NCBI GenBank assembly: GCA_001687465.1
Contig: LVLI01000201.1
Span: 79,667 to 143,666 of the forward strand
Reading direction: 5' to 3'
Length of the DNA: 64,000 nucleotides
Source: Halocafeteria seosinensis
Lineage: Eukaryota; Sar; Bigyra; Bicosoecida
Program-made: the position numbers and the translations under genes
The notes under the pieces: model-generated
Told to the model about the DNA's origin: nothing
Databases searched by the model: none
Seen by the model: the letters and a program-made list of their open reading frames with translations, nothing else
Shown: one piece after another, positions 63,955-64,000 of the stretch
How the letters are laid out: each line of letters opens with the position of its first letter
Numbering within the stretch: position 1 is the first letter of the stretch

Positions 63955-64000
63955 CTGTACATCCAACGGTATATAGACAAACAAATACATACAACACACG

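Noticed and set aside
1-64000. tRNA, rRNA or CRISPR arrays
   Set aside because: Possible T-loop-like GTTCGA strings fall in introns, exons or contexts without an acceptor-stem partner. No rRNA-like sequence or regularly spaced repeats were seen. A tRNAscan/Infernal run would be decisive.

Overview
The window is nuclear DNA from a eukaryote. Most genes are interrupted by short spliceosomal introns, typically 63-76 nt, with GTAAGT, GTACGT or GTATGT donors and CAG acceptors. The genes are those of a nuclear genome: COP9 signalosome, derlin, Rer1, a LAMMER kinase and mitochondrial isocitrate dehydrogenase. A giant nucleoside diphosphate kinase/adenylate kinase fusion and a WDR31-like protein point to a flagellated cell. 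A protein carrying a 'SGKWT...MRVSKKW...GKQVY' domain, a type I associate from memory with stramenopiles, together with a RAP protein and EF-hand MscS channels, suggests a microbial eukaryote, perhaps an alga or stramenopile. The species cannot be fixed from the sequence. Gene 3' ends are often packed tail to tail with 21-35 bp between stop codons.

Layout. 0.3-9.1 kb (+): mitochondrial NAD-isocitrate dehydrogenase, then two tandem EF-hand MscS-type channels. 9.1-10.8 kb (-): a WD40 protein with a myristoylation-like N-terminus. 10.8-13.4 kb: transposon remains with PIF1/Helitron-like helicase scraps and an internally deleted repeat copy. 13.4-17.1 kb: a RAP-domain organelle protein (+) facing a derlin (-). 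17.5-21.5 kb (-): a 14-exon polytopic membrane protein of unknown family. 22.8-24.7 kb (+): an intronless LRR protein. 25.5-30.3 kb: a TMEM69-like protein, a possible PAXX/XRCC4-like protein, and the SGKWT/GKQVY-domain protein. 31.5-39.4 kb (all -): a zinc-finger/WD40 nuclear protein, a sugar-lactone oxidase (ALO type), and a selenocysteine-lyase-like enzyme fused to an alanyl-tRNA editing domain.

40.5-50.5 kb holds what I regard as the most novel content: four members (called A-D here) of a gene family I do not recognise. They share a C-x4-C-x2-C ... YFDxxC domain. B-D share the same exon plan, including an unusually long first intron with conserved complementary ends, and C and D share a palindrome about 90-100 bp upstream of the ATG. 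A Rer1-like gene and a possible second duplicated gene lie between them.

51.0-64.0 kb: the 1603-residue NDK/Dpy-30/AK fusion (+), CSN2 (-), a LAMMER/CLK kinase (-), a long region with nothing visible, then at the right edge the first exons of a secreted protein (+) running into antisense coding of a glycine-rich, probably extracellular protein (-) that continues off the window.

Exon coordinates were worked out by eye from splice consensus, reading frame and family similarity. Phases were checked arithmetically, but no computation or database search was run.
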